In this document: positions 34,190 through 45,199 of the stretch, piece by piece
Layout of the letters: each line of letters begins with the position of its first letter
Numbering within the stretch: position 1 is the stretch's first letter
Assembly (NCBI GenBank): GCA_033239525.1
Contig: BSYO01000008.1
Span: 10,970,150-11,034,149 of the forward strand
From: Nepenthes gracilis
Lineage: Eukaryota; Streptophyta; Magnoliopsida; Caryophyllales; Nepenthaceae
DNA length: 64,000 bases
Direction of reading: 5' to 3'
Position numbers and translations under genes: made by a program
Notes under the pieces: model-generated
What the model was told of the DNA's origin: nothing
The model's database searches: none
Seen by the model: the letters and a program-made list of their open reading frames with translations, nothing else

Positions 34190-34415
34190 CTTGGTGACGG
34201 GACCGTGGTTTAATTTGACCGCAAGTGGGGCGTTTGGATGACAAAGGTTTAATTTGACCGCTTACGGACCGTCTAAATAACTAGGGTTTAATTCAGCCGC
34301 TTGTGGGCTGCTTAGATGATCAAAGTTTAATTTGACTGCTTACGGACCGCTTGGATGATCAGAGTTTAATTCGACCGTTTATGAGCTGCTTAGATGACCA
34401 AGATTTAACTGCTAG
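34190..34415. repeat. 39-bp tandem repeat, six copies
   Basis: GTTTAATTTGACCGC or variants at 34208, 34247, 34286, 34325, 34364 and 34403, spaced 39 bases exactly, with GGACCGCTTGGATGATCA-like spacers. Confidence 0.85.
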
Positions 34416-35294
34416 TGCGTGAAAACCTATCCGACTTAGGGACAGTCTAGGTCGCATGATTTTATGCAATATTATGTAATTACTCGTATGAGCAGATATT
34501 ATTACTATACTATTAATGGAAATATGATTCAAGAAAGAGATTAGTGTATGAAAGGCTTACCTGAATTTGGTGTGGGATCGTTGGCATGTAAGTGGTGTTC
34601 TTGTGACCAGATCACTATGCCCAGAGTGCAGTTAGCGTGCATCACTTAGGAGGGTCATTTGGGAGCTTTGATAGGCAACCTGGCCTATGGCCCCTATGCT
34701 CCATGGGATTTGGTCCTTCGCCATGAATTGGTTGGGTAGGCACTGCTATCGTGCTACTTGGCTTGCTAGCCGGTGGTTCGGGTCCCGTTGTTGGCTAATA
34801 CTGCCTCAAGTGACCCGAACCGGTGCAGTGCTTGGCTTGATAATGTTTTCTGCGATGCAATGGGTGGTGGGCCGAGCACATCGAGCCCCAATTGTAGGAG
34901 TTGCCATAACTTTTGCCGGGTCTGCTATCATGCAACGGGTCGACGAGAACTATTGTAGCGGGATCAACCTACTGATTGGTGCGCCTTACTCGGGAGAATC
35001 GTTGAGGCCGAGGATGGCCCATGAACAAGAGAACGGCCACTCGAGCTGGTATCTCGCATTTGTAACCTCTACTCTCTAAAAGGTTTGGTTTGCCTCATCG
35101 ACTTTATAGGGTTCGAGGTCCAGTGCCTCATGGCGACATTTGGAGCGGCGTGGATCATGCCACTTTGGGCCTTCACCTATGCTTCATGGCTTGGCTTTCC
35201 TTCCGGTCGCCGCTAAGCCGTGCCGCCCATGATCGCTTAGGCCACCAGATCTTTTGCAAGTATTTGTCTGATTTGTTGGTTTAGGAGTCGAAGG

Positions 35295-36035
35295 GCGGAG
35301 CCCCCAACGCAATGTCTTTGGTTGGACACGTGAGGTCCGGAAGTTAGAAGGGAAGCCCCCAGCGTGGCGTCTTCGGACTGACCCTATTGTGTCCGTGGGC
35401 TATGCTCTTCAATTTAGCGAGGCAGCTCACGAGTGTAGGATTGGGCAGTGGCTTGTTTGTTGATTCTATTTGGGTCCTCTCCGGATTCGTGGAGGTTGCC
35501 AGCAGTCTTTGGAGTGGCAAGGCGTTGCTGCTTTGGGCTTTGGCCTAGCTCCCTACGATCGAATCAATCATTTCTCCGAGAGTGGGCTTTATCGCTCGGA
35601 TCCTCCAAAATATCGAGATCGTCAGGCTGATTGATCCTCTAAGGATGCTAAATTTCTTGGATCGCTTGAAAGCAAATCGATGAAACCCCCAGTGTTACAT
35701 CTTCTGATAGGTGCGGACAGTTTGGGGATAATAGGTCTGAAGCACTTGGATGGATAGCAAGCACTTACATTCTCGAGATCAATCGTGCGTCTGCATGGCT
35801 ACCCAGCTAGGGGTTATTGCCATGGGTGACTTTGCCTCCGGTTGATGCAATAGCTTGTACCCGGGATATTAATCTTCTTCATCCATCCTAGAGTTAGAGG
35901 ATAGAGTCCTCAGTATTATGTCTTCAGACAAGCACAAATGGTCAAAAAGAGGGTAATAGAGCACTAGGCACCTGTACATTTGGCATCGGTCACCTATTGG
36001 CATGGCTACCCGATGAGGGGTCGTTGCCATGGGAG
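35295..36035. repeat. Dispersed internal repeat in E2
   Basis: CCCCCAGYGT followed by GTCTTCGGAC-like text occurs at 35301, 35356, 35685 and, weaker, about 35908. GCATGGCTACCC with GGGTTATTGCCATGGG occurs near 35793 and again near 36000. It reads as two or more diverged 200-base units. Confidence 0.55.
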
Positions 36036-36121
36036 GTGATATTTTCAACCAACATGCTGCCCAGAGCACAAGTATTGATCGTATTTGTTTTGCAGTGGTG
36101 AGGTGGAGAGACTTTTTAGTC

Positions 36122-36141
36122 GTTCTCACAGACGGCACCAA
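36122..36141 (-). other. E2 primer-binding site
   Basis: The minus strand reads TTGGTGCCGTCTGTGAGAAC immediately after the LTR. This is a common plant gypsy PBS type (TTGGCGCCGTCTGTGGGAA-like) and differs from the Met-tRNA PBS of the other elements here. Confidence 0.75.
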
Positions 36142-37416
36142 TAATGCATCTCTAGTTCTCGGGTTGTTGTACAAATTAGAGAGCCTTCCATTCTTCCGCT
36201 ATGGGTCGAATTGGAGCAGATTTAGTCTCTATCGCCATTAACCTGGAACCTGCACACTATAAACTACTAACAAGTGGACAAAGGACGGCAGGAATTGCTC
36301 CCACCGTATATCCTTCGACCCTAGTCGAAAATCCTTTTCAAAAAATAGAAAGATGCTAGGAGAATACGGTGAATATATATATGTATAAAGCGGTGGAGCG
36401 TTTGGATGCATCAACTAATGGCTGATTTAGAGGCGCACTCGGCAGAGGGGTGGCTTAGAGGTGCACCCACAAGAGGCGGCTTAGAGGTGCCCTCACAAAG
36501 GGCACTTGATAGAGGGGTGGCTTAGAGGTGTGCCCCTGGAGGGCGGATTAAAGGTGCACCTGACAGAGGGGCGACTTAGAAGTGTGCCTGCGGAGGGCGG
36601 CTTAGAGGTGTGCTCGGCAGGGGCAACTTAGAGGTACACCTACGGAGGGTGGCTTAGAGAATGACTAAACTGCATTGGTTACCTGAGTGAAGGATTGATT
36701 CTTGGACAGCAAGCTTCTGACTCATGGACGAAAGGCTTATGGCTCCCGGATGGAAGGCTGAGGGCCCCCTGGCTAGAGGAGAGCCGAAGGGCCTTCTAAC
36801 GGGAAGAGGGTCGAAAGCCTTTGGGCTAGAGGAGGGTTGATGGCTTTCTGGTGGGAGGATGGCCTCCGGACGGGAGGAGGGTTGAAGGCCTCGTAGCTAG
36901 TGGAGGGTTGAGGTCCTCTGGATGGCAAAGGGCTAATGGCTTCCAAGCAGCGGAGGGCGGAGGGCCTCCGAATGAGAGGAGGGCTGATATCCTTTGGGTG
37001 GCGCAGGGCTGAGGGCCTTCGGATGGAAGGAGGATTGATGGCTTCCGGATGATAGCCTTCAGACGAGAGGAGAGCTAAAGGCTTCCAGAACTAGAGGTTG
37101 GCTGAGGGGCCTTCGGACGAGCAGAGGACCGAGTCACCTCCTTGATGGGAGGAGGGCCGAAGGCCTCCGAGTCGCCAGTCTTCCCTCGTTGGAGATTGGC
37201 TAGCAATGGCTGTACCCTTATCCGAGCCATGTGGGGCCTTATGGAGCTTTTGAAGCTTATTTGATCTTGTCCTTCAAAGTTTGAGGGTACTTGCTTTTAT
37301 AGTGTGTTTCACAGATACATTCATCTTGCAAAAGCAATGTGGGACTCTTCACTTTCAAAAAATGATGTTGGATTATGGGCCTGGTCTCATTGGGCCCATT
37401 GTTGCTCGACCCATCA
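36142..37416 (-). mobile_element. E2 right (5') LTR
   Basis: 1275 bp. Its inner end reads TAATGCATC where the other LTR has TGATGCGTC, so the terminal CA on the minus strand has become TA. Its minisatellites at 36420-36660 and 36735-37160 match those of the left LTR. Confidence 0.85.
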
Positions 37417-37426
37417 ATAATAATTT

Positions 37427-37431
<5 letters not shown>

Positions 37432-37505
<74 letters not shown>
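37432..37505. repeat. (AAT)n microsatellite
   Basis: About 24 AAT units in the E1 3' LTR, the counterpart of 13742-13829 but without the AAC part. Confidence 0.9.
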
Positions 37506-37508
<3 letters not shown>

Positions 37509-37515
37509 CGGGAAT

Positions 37516-39001
37516 TGTAACGGTCCGAGTTTCAAAACATGATAATTAGGAGGAAGTTGGATTAATATAATTAAGATTTGGCTTAAATCTATGTAGGAAG
37601 ATTAAGTTTTGGGAATGTGGATTAATTCGGTGAATGGGCTCACCGGGAGCCTAAGGCGGTGCCACGGCACCCAAGCCCCATGGGCGAGCTCCCAGACCTA
37701 TTTCACCGTTTATTTTGGGTTTTGTGTGATTTGGCCTTAAATAATTGTTACCCATAACTTGGGCAAACAAATATGAGAATTCCATGTCCGATTTAATAGT
37801 TCTGACTTGTTTTCGAACACAAAACCCTAAACCCACGACCCAGAGGAGTTTACTAATTAAATTGGGATTTATGCATAAATTAGTTTCAGGATATTGTTAC
37901 CCGCACAATAAATATGTTAATTTATCAATTAGGTGTCTGAATTTATAATTTTGTAGGGTTTTATGCTTATCGAACCCAGACTCACTCCATTTGAGCTTTA
38001 TTTGAATTAATCATAATTTGTGCGTGATCTTTGCTTTGGAAATTATATAGCATGCTCTTGGAAAGGCATTTGATACCCGAACGCTTTAAAGTTACGATCG
38101 AGTTATGGTGGTAAAAGTTCCTTATTCCAAACCTTATGATAAATTATGCACGTATTATGAATATATTAATCCGAAATATTTCAAAAATCATGTTATGATC
38201 CATTTGTCAAGAATTATCGATTGAAAGCTTGAGATTTCATTTGGCTTAATGTAAAAAGGAAATTATGCGTGGAATTAAGAATATATGATGATTTAAACTC
38301 ACGAGGAATATAAAAATCTGTATTAAAATATGCTTATGAAAAGAAATTTGATGATGGAGGGAATTCTATAATTAAGTGATGGACCTATGAATTAATTGAA
38401 CTATGAAATATTCTCCAGAAGAGTGAGAATGAAAAATTATGTGTTTAAGAGTATAATTCCCTAAAGAACCAAGGAAATAAGAACTTGGACCGAGGATTGT
38501 GGATAATAAACTTTGACATGCCATAAATATTACAGTAGAAACTCAAGGATTATTTTAGCCGTGTATCCTAATCGCGTTTTTAGCAGGTGATATTTTTTGG
38601 CATGTCTTGATATATTATAGTGGATGGTGTTATCTGTTATGGATGCTACTCGTGGCTTATCGACTACCGCCCCATCTATAGGGTTGATATGTTAATGGCC
38701 TCCCTTTAGGTTGATGAGAATAAGAGGATATCGGCCTTAGATTGTATGGATTGAATACAATCTAGGCAACAATTGACCTCTCCTTTGATTAGTAAGGCAT
38801 ACTAGCCCCGATCCCTCAACAAAATAAGTTTTCGGCAATAAACTGATAATTAAGAAAATGATAAGGAAAATGAACCCGAGAAAATATGGAATGAATTATG
38901 AAAATATTCTTTTCTAAATCATAAACTATAATCTCACATGCACCTCTGTCCTTCATATATGCGTTATTATGTTTTGAACATGAAATTATGCCTATCTTTT
39001 G

Positions 39002-39037
<36 letters not shown>

Positions 39038-39642
39038 CTTATTGAGCTGTTAGCTTACTCTTACTTCTTCTTCCTTCCAGATGAGACCTACAAGTTGACG
39101 CTCGATTAGATAGTGTAAGGAGAGGGATTTGCTAGGGAAATTGTTGGACATCGAGGACCAAGTATCTAGAATGTAGTGGATATAATGCTTTGTAAATAGT
39201 TGATTAAGTTTAATGATTTGTAGTAAATTTTGATATGGCTTGTTTTTTTAATTGTTATGGATCATTGTTATACTTTTGCAGCTTATTTATGGATATAGCA
39301 TGCTTCCGCAGATTTAATGTTAGGTTTTATATAAGTTCCTAGATGTCATCTCTCTTTTGATCCAATATAGTAGTTGAGTTACTGTGTTGGAGTCATGGAT
39401 AAAAAGGCATATGGATAGGATCTTGTGCATATAATGTGGTTAAAATGTTGGAGTCTATTGTATATATGTCTTGTATAAATTTATTTATATAGCTTGCATG
39501 TATGATTTTTATCCATTTTTATAGGAAACTCTACCCGATTTTCTCCAAAAATTAATGTTTTAAATTAAGGGCATATTAATCGTATTTAGTTAAGTATGTT
39601 ATTGACGGAGGTCTTTAAAGGATAAGGGCCTGTTCCATCACA
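37516..39642 (+). mobile_element. Solo LTR L1
   Basis: 2127 bp from TGTAACGGTCCGAG to CCATCACA, with flanks GGAAT (37511-37515) versus AGAAT (39643-39647). It shares ATGCTTCCGCAG, CTTCCAGATGA and GGAAACTCT blocks with L2 and L3. The E1 LTR sequence resumes right after it (AATAGGAAAGAAGG). No internal region remains. Confidence 0.8.
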
Positions 39643-40375
39643 AGAATAATAGGAAAGAAGGAAAGGGAAAAAAAAGGAGAAAGGAGGAGGGAAGAAGGAA
39701 AGGGAAGAGAAAAGGAGGGAAGCATGGCGGCAAATCAGGGAGGAAAGAAATGGAGGCTCTAGATAGGAAACCTAATGAAACCCTAGAGGGATCCAGCATT
39801 ACTTAAGGAGACAGTAGGATTAGGAGAAGGGACATACACACAAACCAAAGAGGGAAGTCATGCACAAGTCGACGGGAGCAGTCGCTGTTGCAGGAAGTAA
39901 AGCAAGAAATCAATGTAAGTAAAATTTCTATCTCGCAAATTAAATTCTTCCTTTCTTGTTGATGATATTCCCTTACTTGCATGCCGTGATTTCATGAAAA
40001 TCCATTGTGTTTTGGGTTGAGAAGTTGGAAATGGGGGAACAAAGCCTACGGCTCGATTGGTGAAAGTCTCAAACTGTAAGGACTTTATGTTAAGTTGAGG
40101 CTTGACAAATTAATCAATGGAGTTATAAAGTAATTGTTTTACATGTTATGCCTTCTGATTTTGGATTCGCGCAATCGGGAGAAGCCAGAACATCGTGTTT
40201 TGTTTCCGTCTTCTAAACCTAGTTCAATGCTCCAAAAGTGGTAAGAAGATAATGATGTGATTAGGAGGCATATTGGAGTTGTATGTGTGGCATGTGTTGT
40301 ACGTAGATGTATAGCGACACAGGTGTATGTGTATACATAGATAGGATATATGCTATACGGGCTTGGTACACGTAT

Positions 40376-42618
40376 TGTAATATATCGGATCCCCGTTTGA
40401 ATTATTTTAATATTTATTGTGATGTTGGGTATTTTAGATGTGGTGAAAACAAATTAAAATAATATAAAAATTTTAAAAATGATTGAAATTTCAGAGTAGC
40501 GCCTGGAGCACGCTCATGCTGTTATCCGAATATTAATTTTGATTTTAGAATAAAAAAAAAAGAAAAAAATATATAATTTAATAATAATAATAATAATAAT
40601 AAGAAAAAAAAAGAAGAGAAAGAAGAGAAAGGGGGGGATCAAGAACATATTGGGAGAAGGAGACCGGAGGGCTTAGGGTTCGCAGGAGGAAGAGGGAAGA
40701 AGGAGGAGGAGAGGAAAGAGAGAGGGAGAAGGAGAGGGGAGAAGGGGTCGGCAACGCGTTGGTGGCCATCGGTGGTGAGCGGTGGCGCAGCGCGGGTTGA
40801 GGCGGCAGTGACGTAGCGTGAGATGGCAAAGCCACACGAGAAGAGAGGAGGTGATAGCGCAGCGATGCCGGAGCCGACGGGGTGATGCCAAGAAGGTCGG
40901 CGACGACCACACAAGGCGGCATCGGTTGCAGGAGGCGGTGGCGAGGTAGTGGCGTGTGCCCGCAGAGGGTGGCGCACGAAGGAGAGAGAGGACACAGCAG
41001 AGGAGAGAGAATCGCCTGATTCGAGTGCTTTGGGATATCATTTCTTCATATCTATGAAGTATAAAGTCAAAATAAGTATTCTCTAATCTTATCCTTAGTC
41101 TAATTTAATTTCTGATATATTTTGACTACTGCTGGAGATTTTACTAATATTTATATATTTTTATATACACCCAATTTATCAATTATGTACATGCATATAT
41201 GTTTTACAGGTCGTGTGGTGGCTTTACATGGGTATTTATGATGTAAAGGGTTTTCAAACACCCGGATAGTATATATGTATATTTATGTGTCCGTAAGTTG
41301 TAGAACCATGAACCAAGCCATGTGTCGATTCACATGCATGTTATCGGGGGCGGGGTCACTACGAGACCATAGCGGTCCGAGACTTGATGGGTCGTTATAT
41401 GTGATCTGAAGCATGAGATATTGGTATCGCTCCCGATGGGGAGCCTCAGTCCTGACGGAGACGTATATGATGTGGTCCCCTTCCACCTGCAGGAAGATTG
41501 AGAAGTTTAATAGCTGACCTACCCCAATATGTATTTAAATGAGAACCCTCGTAAGAAATTGATTGAATAATATATTCAGACGTCTTAATATATAACAAAA
41601 ATTTAAGGTTGTACTCAAAGTCGCGGGTGGTAAAATATAGTGAGCAAGTTCCTAATTTATGGAAGACAGAGTACATGGATGGCCTTGAGCTCCTGGTTTA
41701 AACTGTAGTCAAGCCTTGAGCTACTAGCTTAAATTACAGCTGATATAGCCATGGTTACTAGATGGACGATATGTGGTTTGGCCCACGGATGGACAATAGG
41801 AATGTCTCATACATATTAATGTATTAAGCCCAAGAATCTGTTTTATATTTATATGTTTTGGTTCCGGTATTTCCTTTCATTTCAGCATATGATATATGAG
41901 ATTTTAATCCGGATGATGGTATGTGTGTCCCACACAGATGTAATGATGGTTGCGATTATATAATATAACCTCGGATTATATGATATGATATTGTCTATGA
42001 GATTTGATCATATTGTTGTTTGTTATACTTTAATCCCGGAGGGACTATTTGATATGAATGATAATTTAGTATGAGACATCTCCTAGGTTTTTAGGGATTT
42101 CATGGGCCACGTGTTTTATTTTTACACGGTTGTAATTGTTATTCCTTCCATTTGATTTATATGCATTGTTTATATATATATATGATACTTGTTAAGTTTC
42201 AGGTTCATATTTTTATATTTTATCCCCTTAGACTAGTGGTTTAGATTTGCTTGTAGGAGTTTGGATGTGAATCGATGCGGCAGATCACTATCTGTGAGTG
42301 GAGATGTTTATGTTAGGTATGTTTCTAATATTGAGGATATGTTATGGCTATTGTTTATGACCGGATGATGGCCTTAATCCTTGTATGGAAAATATCAAAG
42401 TTGTTTATTTGGATATCTCTCTTACGATATTTGGATAGTAGGTTATGTATTATATTTGTCCGAATCTATATTCGATGAGATCTCGTACAGGTTTTTCATA
42501 TGTTAGATCCTATATGTATTTTGATTGTCACGCCTGTGTTGGATTTTTTATGGTTGATAAAAACATTATTATTGATTTTATTTTTGACATATGTATATTA
42601 TATTCTTGGATTGTGACA
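40376..42618 (+). mobile_element. Element A 5' LTR
   Basis: 2243 bp from TGTAATATATCGGATCC to TTGGATTGTGACA. It contains an (AAT)n run near 40580, a purine-rich then GC-rich leader (40610-41000), and a single copy of the 573-bp unit that is tripled in B. Long minus-strand frames at 40578-41041 are artefacts of the GC-rich leader. Confidence 0.85.
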
Positions 42619-42622
42619 GAGG

Positions 42623-42633
42623 TGGTACCAGAT
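42623..42633 (+). other. Element A primer-binding site
   Basis: TGGTACCAGAT, four bases after the LTR end; a diverged TGGTATCAGAG. Confidence 0.7.
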
Positions 42634-42889
42634 AAAAGGTCGTAAGGGGAGATATCTTGGGTCATTTTAGATAAGAAACTAATCAAATATTTGGTACGAT
42701 AAATGTAGCTTATGATGAAGACTGGAATTTTAGGTTGTAAGGGTTTGAATTCGAATCGTGAAGTTGATTAATTGGCTGTGATAAGTCATAAGTGATTCAA
42801 TCCAACAACCAGATGAGAATTTGGTTGCTTTGTGAACGTTGGTCTATTAGGGGCAAGATGAAGTGCCCTTCGAATTATTAAAAGTGAGC

Positions 42890-43130
42890 TAGTTTGGAAA
42901 ATTTTTGGGATGTTTGATCCAATTAAGGTTTAAATCAAGCTTTAGAAAATGGAGGATGTGTTTGAGAATTTTGGTAGTTTTGATGAAGCTTGATTTATTG
43001 CCCATATGTTGTAGAGTGAGGCAAGCCAGCGTTGGGCTTCTTAGTGCTGTATTCCACTTCTTGTGATGTTTTTGTGGAGGTAATTTTTGGAAGTCACTCT
43101 CCGTTTGGCATTCGGGATAGTAAGGAAGGT
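42890..43130 (+). pseudogene. Element A gag relic
   Basis: The frame MEDVFENFGSFDEA*FIAHML*SEASQRWAS corresponds to the capsid core of gypsy gag, in which an 'xWW' motif follows a short acidic helix; here the first Trp of WW is Arg. The same block reads HKLESEASQWWASQ in B and HKLESEVSRW*ASQ in E0. Confidence 0.75.
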
Positions 43131-43319
43131 AAATTTAGTTGGTGAAAGAATGAGAATAAGTCTATGGCCTTTGAGATTTTATGTAAATATTGTATGCTTT
43201 TCTAATTTCTAAAATGAGCTTTGAGGATGTCTACCCCTATTGGATAAACCTTGGTTTATTAAGATTATGTACTCCGATGTCCGGTTCAACTGTGTAGATA
43301 TGAATAGTTGATTGATTTG

Positions 43320-43410
43320 ATTTTATTTGATGAGCCAGACTTTGATGTGATATTAGGGGTGTTTTGGTTGGTGAGTTGCCATGCTAGTATAGATTGTTCA
43401 GTAATAATAT
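43320..43410 (+). pseudogene. Element A protease C-terminal relic
   Basis: PDFDVILGVFWLVSCHASID matches the FDVILGMDWL-type block that follows the aspartic protease of plant gypsy elements. The active-site D-S/T-G was not found. The same block is in B (54040-54130). Confidence 0.75.
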
Positions 43411-43679
43411 TTTGATTTATAATATGGGTTGTGAACTTTAAGTATGAAGAAGAGTTGATCGAGAGACAATGAAATTGATATTGTTTTGCCTATCAGTATT
43501 TGATGAAGATGTGTGCCAAGTTTAGTTTGCATATGTGGTTATATTTGGGAGTCTTTCTGTGGTCTTTAAGAATTTTCTGTTTGTGTGGAAATTTGAGGTT
43601 ATTTCTTAGTGGAGACGATTAGCCTGGATTATCTTCTGATTGGTAATTGAAGTTGTTGTTGAGGTTATGTCGGGAGTGT

Positions 43680-44130
43680 CATCGATTTCGAGGACCCTGC
43701 ATAGAATCGATAAGGCATTGGCTAAGTGCTTTGCCATGGGGTGTTTAATGCCTTTGGAATGAGTAAGATGAATCGATAAGGTTATTTATAAATTACTAAA
43801 ATTTTTATTTGTTTGGGAAATGAATTATTTGATAAGCGAATGTGGAAAATTGATAGGTGATTTGTTTAATCAATGGTTAGGGCTCGATATTTTCTAAAAT
43901 TGATCTGTATTCGAAGTATTGCCAATTATGGATAATCGGGAGAATATGCCTGAGATAGCCTTCAAGATAGAGGTACGGCCGCCATGAGCTTCAGTGATGT
44001 TTTTAGGTTAGTCATTTCGTTGGCATCTTTTGTGGATCTTATGAATTGGACATGTCGGCTGTATTTGGGTCTATTTTATGATGGCTTAATTAATGATATT
44101 TTTATTTGTTCAAGAGATTTATGTAGGGTT
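43680..44130 (+). pseudogene. Element A reverse transcriptase relic
   Basis: ISRTLHRIDKALAK resembles the start of gypsy RT (the PYRM helix). LIGDLFNQWLGLDIF matches the IDDLFDQL-G-x-x-x-F block, and ENMPEIAFKIEVRPP matches the I-x-KTAF-x-TRYG block. The catalytic box reads LINDIFICS at 44086-44112 where FIDDILIYS is expected: the first Asp is Asn. Several stops and frameshifts show it is inactive. Confidence 0.8.
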
Positions 44131-44149
44131 TGAGGTCCATCTAACGACT

Positions 44150-44850
44150 GTGTCATAGCTGCGAAGAATAGTTTGTTGTTTGCCCAATTGAGGAGATACA
44201 AGTTTGGTTGTAAGTAGTGTTATTTTGGACATGTTGTTTCTTCGATAGGATGTTTGTAAATTTGCAGAAGATTAAAGCGGTGGCTAGTTGGGAAGGGCCA
44301 TCGTTTGTTGCAAAGATGTGTGATTTCTTGGATCTGGTTGAGTCTTTTAAGCGATTTGTTAATGATTTCTTGAGAATTGTAGCTTCCATGCGACGTTCGA
44401 CTTCTAAGCGATCAGTGTTTATTGGAATAGCAATTGTGAGGAGAGTTTTCGAGAAATGAAAGGTGGATTATCAACAATGTCGATTTGGTCGGTCTCTGAT
44501 GGATCAAGTTAATCTATGGTAGGTTGTGATGCTCTGAGGAAGATTTGAGGCAGTGTCCTGATGTAGTGTATTCAGGTGGTTACCTATGGGTTATGAAGGT
44601 TGAATGTTTATGATCAAGGTTACTCCACCCATTGTTTGGAGTTAGTAGCTGAGGTCTTTGCTCTGTGAATTCAAAGGTGTTGTTGCATGAAGAGGGAATT
44701 GTGGTTTCATTGATCATAGAGGTTTGAAGGAATTATTTTGCAAAAGGAGTTAATCATGTGGCACTCTAAGTGGGTGCTTAAGGGCCGTGATGGCGAATTT
44801 CAGTGCCTGGCAAGAAGGAAAATATTATTGGTGATGTTTTGGGTTGGAAG
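44150..44850 (+). pseudogene. Element A RT end and RNase H relic
   Basis: LLFAQLRRYKFGCK and GHVVSSIG match the end of the RT palm. KIKAVASWEGPSFVAKMCDF and FKRFVNDFLRIVASM (open 44217-44459) match the RT connection. Then THCLELVAEVFAL matches the RNase H block THDLELAAVVFAL, and QKELIMWHSKW with GKKENIIGDVLGWK match its C-terminal part. The reading frame changes several times. Confidence 0.8.
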
Positions 44851-44889
44851 TTTTTGGATTTGATGTGTCATATGTTCATAAGAGAACGT

Positions 44890-45165
44890 GAAACATGAGC
44901 AACCTTCATGAATTTTGCTTCGGGATTGCCAAGGACTGTGAGAAATATGGACGCGCTTAGGATAATTGAGGATTGGCTGTCGAGGTTGGCCCATTTATTA
45001 CCAATTCGGATGATGTATTTGGATGAAAAGTTGGCTCGTCAGTATACTAATCACATAATGAGGTTACAAGATATTCCAGTTTCAAGGTTTCGATTGTGTT
45101 TTGATGTTGTGCCAAATTTCGGTGTAGGTTCGTATAAGAAATTTAAGCACTGGATTGAAATTTGA
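44890..45165 (+). pseudogene. Element A integrase core, first copy
   Basis: MNFASGLPRTVRNMDALRII, RLAHLLPIRMMYLDEKLARQ and IMRLQDIPVSRF match the gypsy integrase core, which usually begins MDF-V-x-GLPRT; the first catalytic Asp is Asn here. It begins only about 60 bases after the RNase H end, so the integrase zinc-binding N-terminus is missing. The E0 copy keeps that interval. Confidence 0.75.
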
Positions 45166-45199
45166 TATGATGATAATTCGTAATTAGGTGATCAATCAG

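Larger units (their letters stand above)
33733..36121 (-). other. E2 interior, right part
   Basis: About 2.4 kb, GC-rich, no gag or pol motif on either strand. The 130-residue plus-strand frame at 34687-35079 has no recognised domain and lies antisense to the element. Repeated blocks are listed separately. Confidence 0.5.
24215..37416 (-). mobile_element. E2, non-autonomous gypsy-type element with E3 inside
   Basis: LTRs are 24215-25340 and 36142-37416, both with plus-strand ends TGATGC-like and CATCA. The target duplication is ATAAC (24210-24214) versus ATAAT (37417-37421); the uninterrupted E1 5' LTR has ATAAC there. The PBS next to the right LTR sets the minus orientation. The internal region without E3 is about 3.0 kb (25341-25933 and 33733-36141), GC-rich and repeat-bearing, with no gag or pol motif seen. 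This fits a large non-autonomous (LARD-like) element moved by a partner's proteins. Confidence 0.8.

Noticed and set aside
34687..35079. 130-residue plus-strand frame in E2
   Set aside because: Antisense to the element, no recognised domain, and no start context or splice evidence.
40578..41041. Three overlapping minus-strand frames of 114-122 residues rich in Ser, Pro and Arg
   Set aside because: They lie in the GC-rich leader of the element A LTR, antisense to the element. The matching places in B (50091-50491, 57140-57582) give similar spurious frames.
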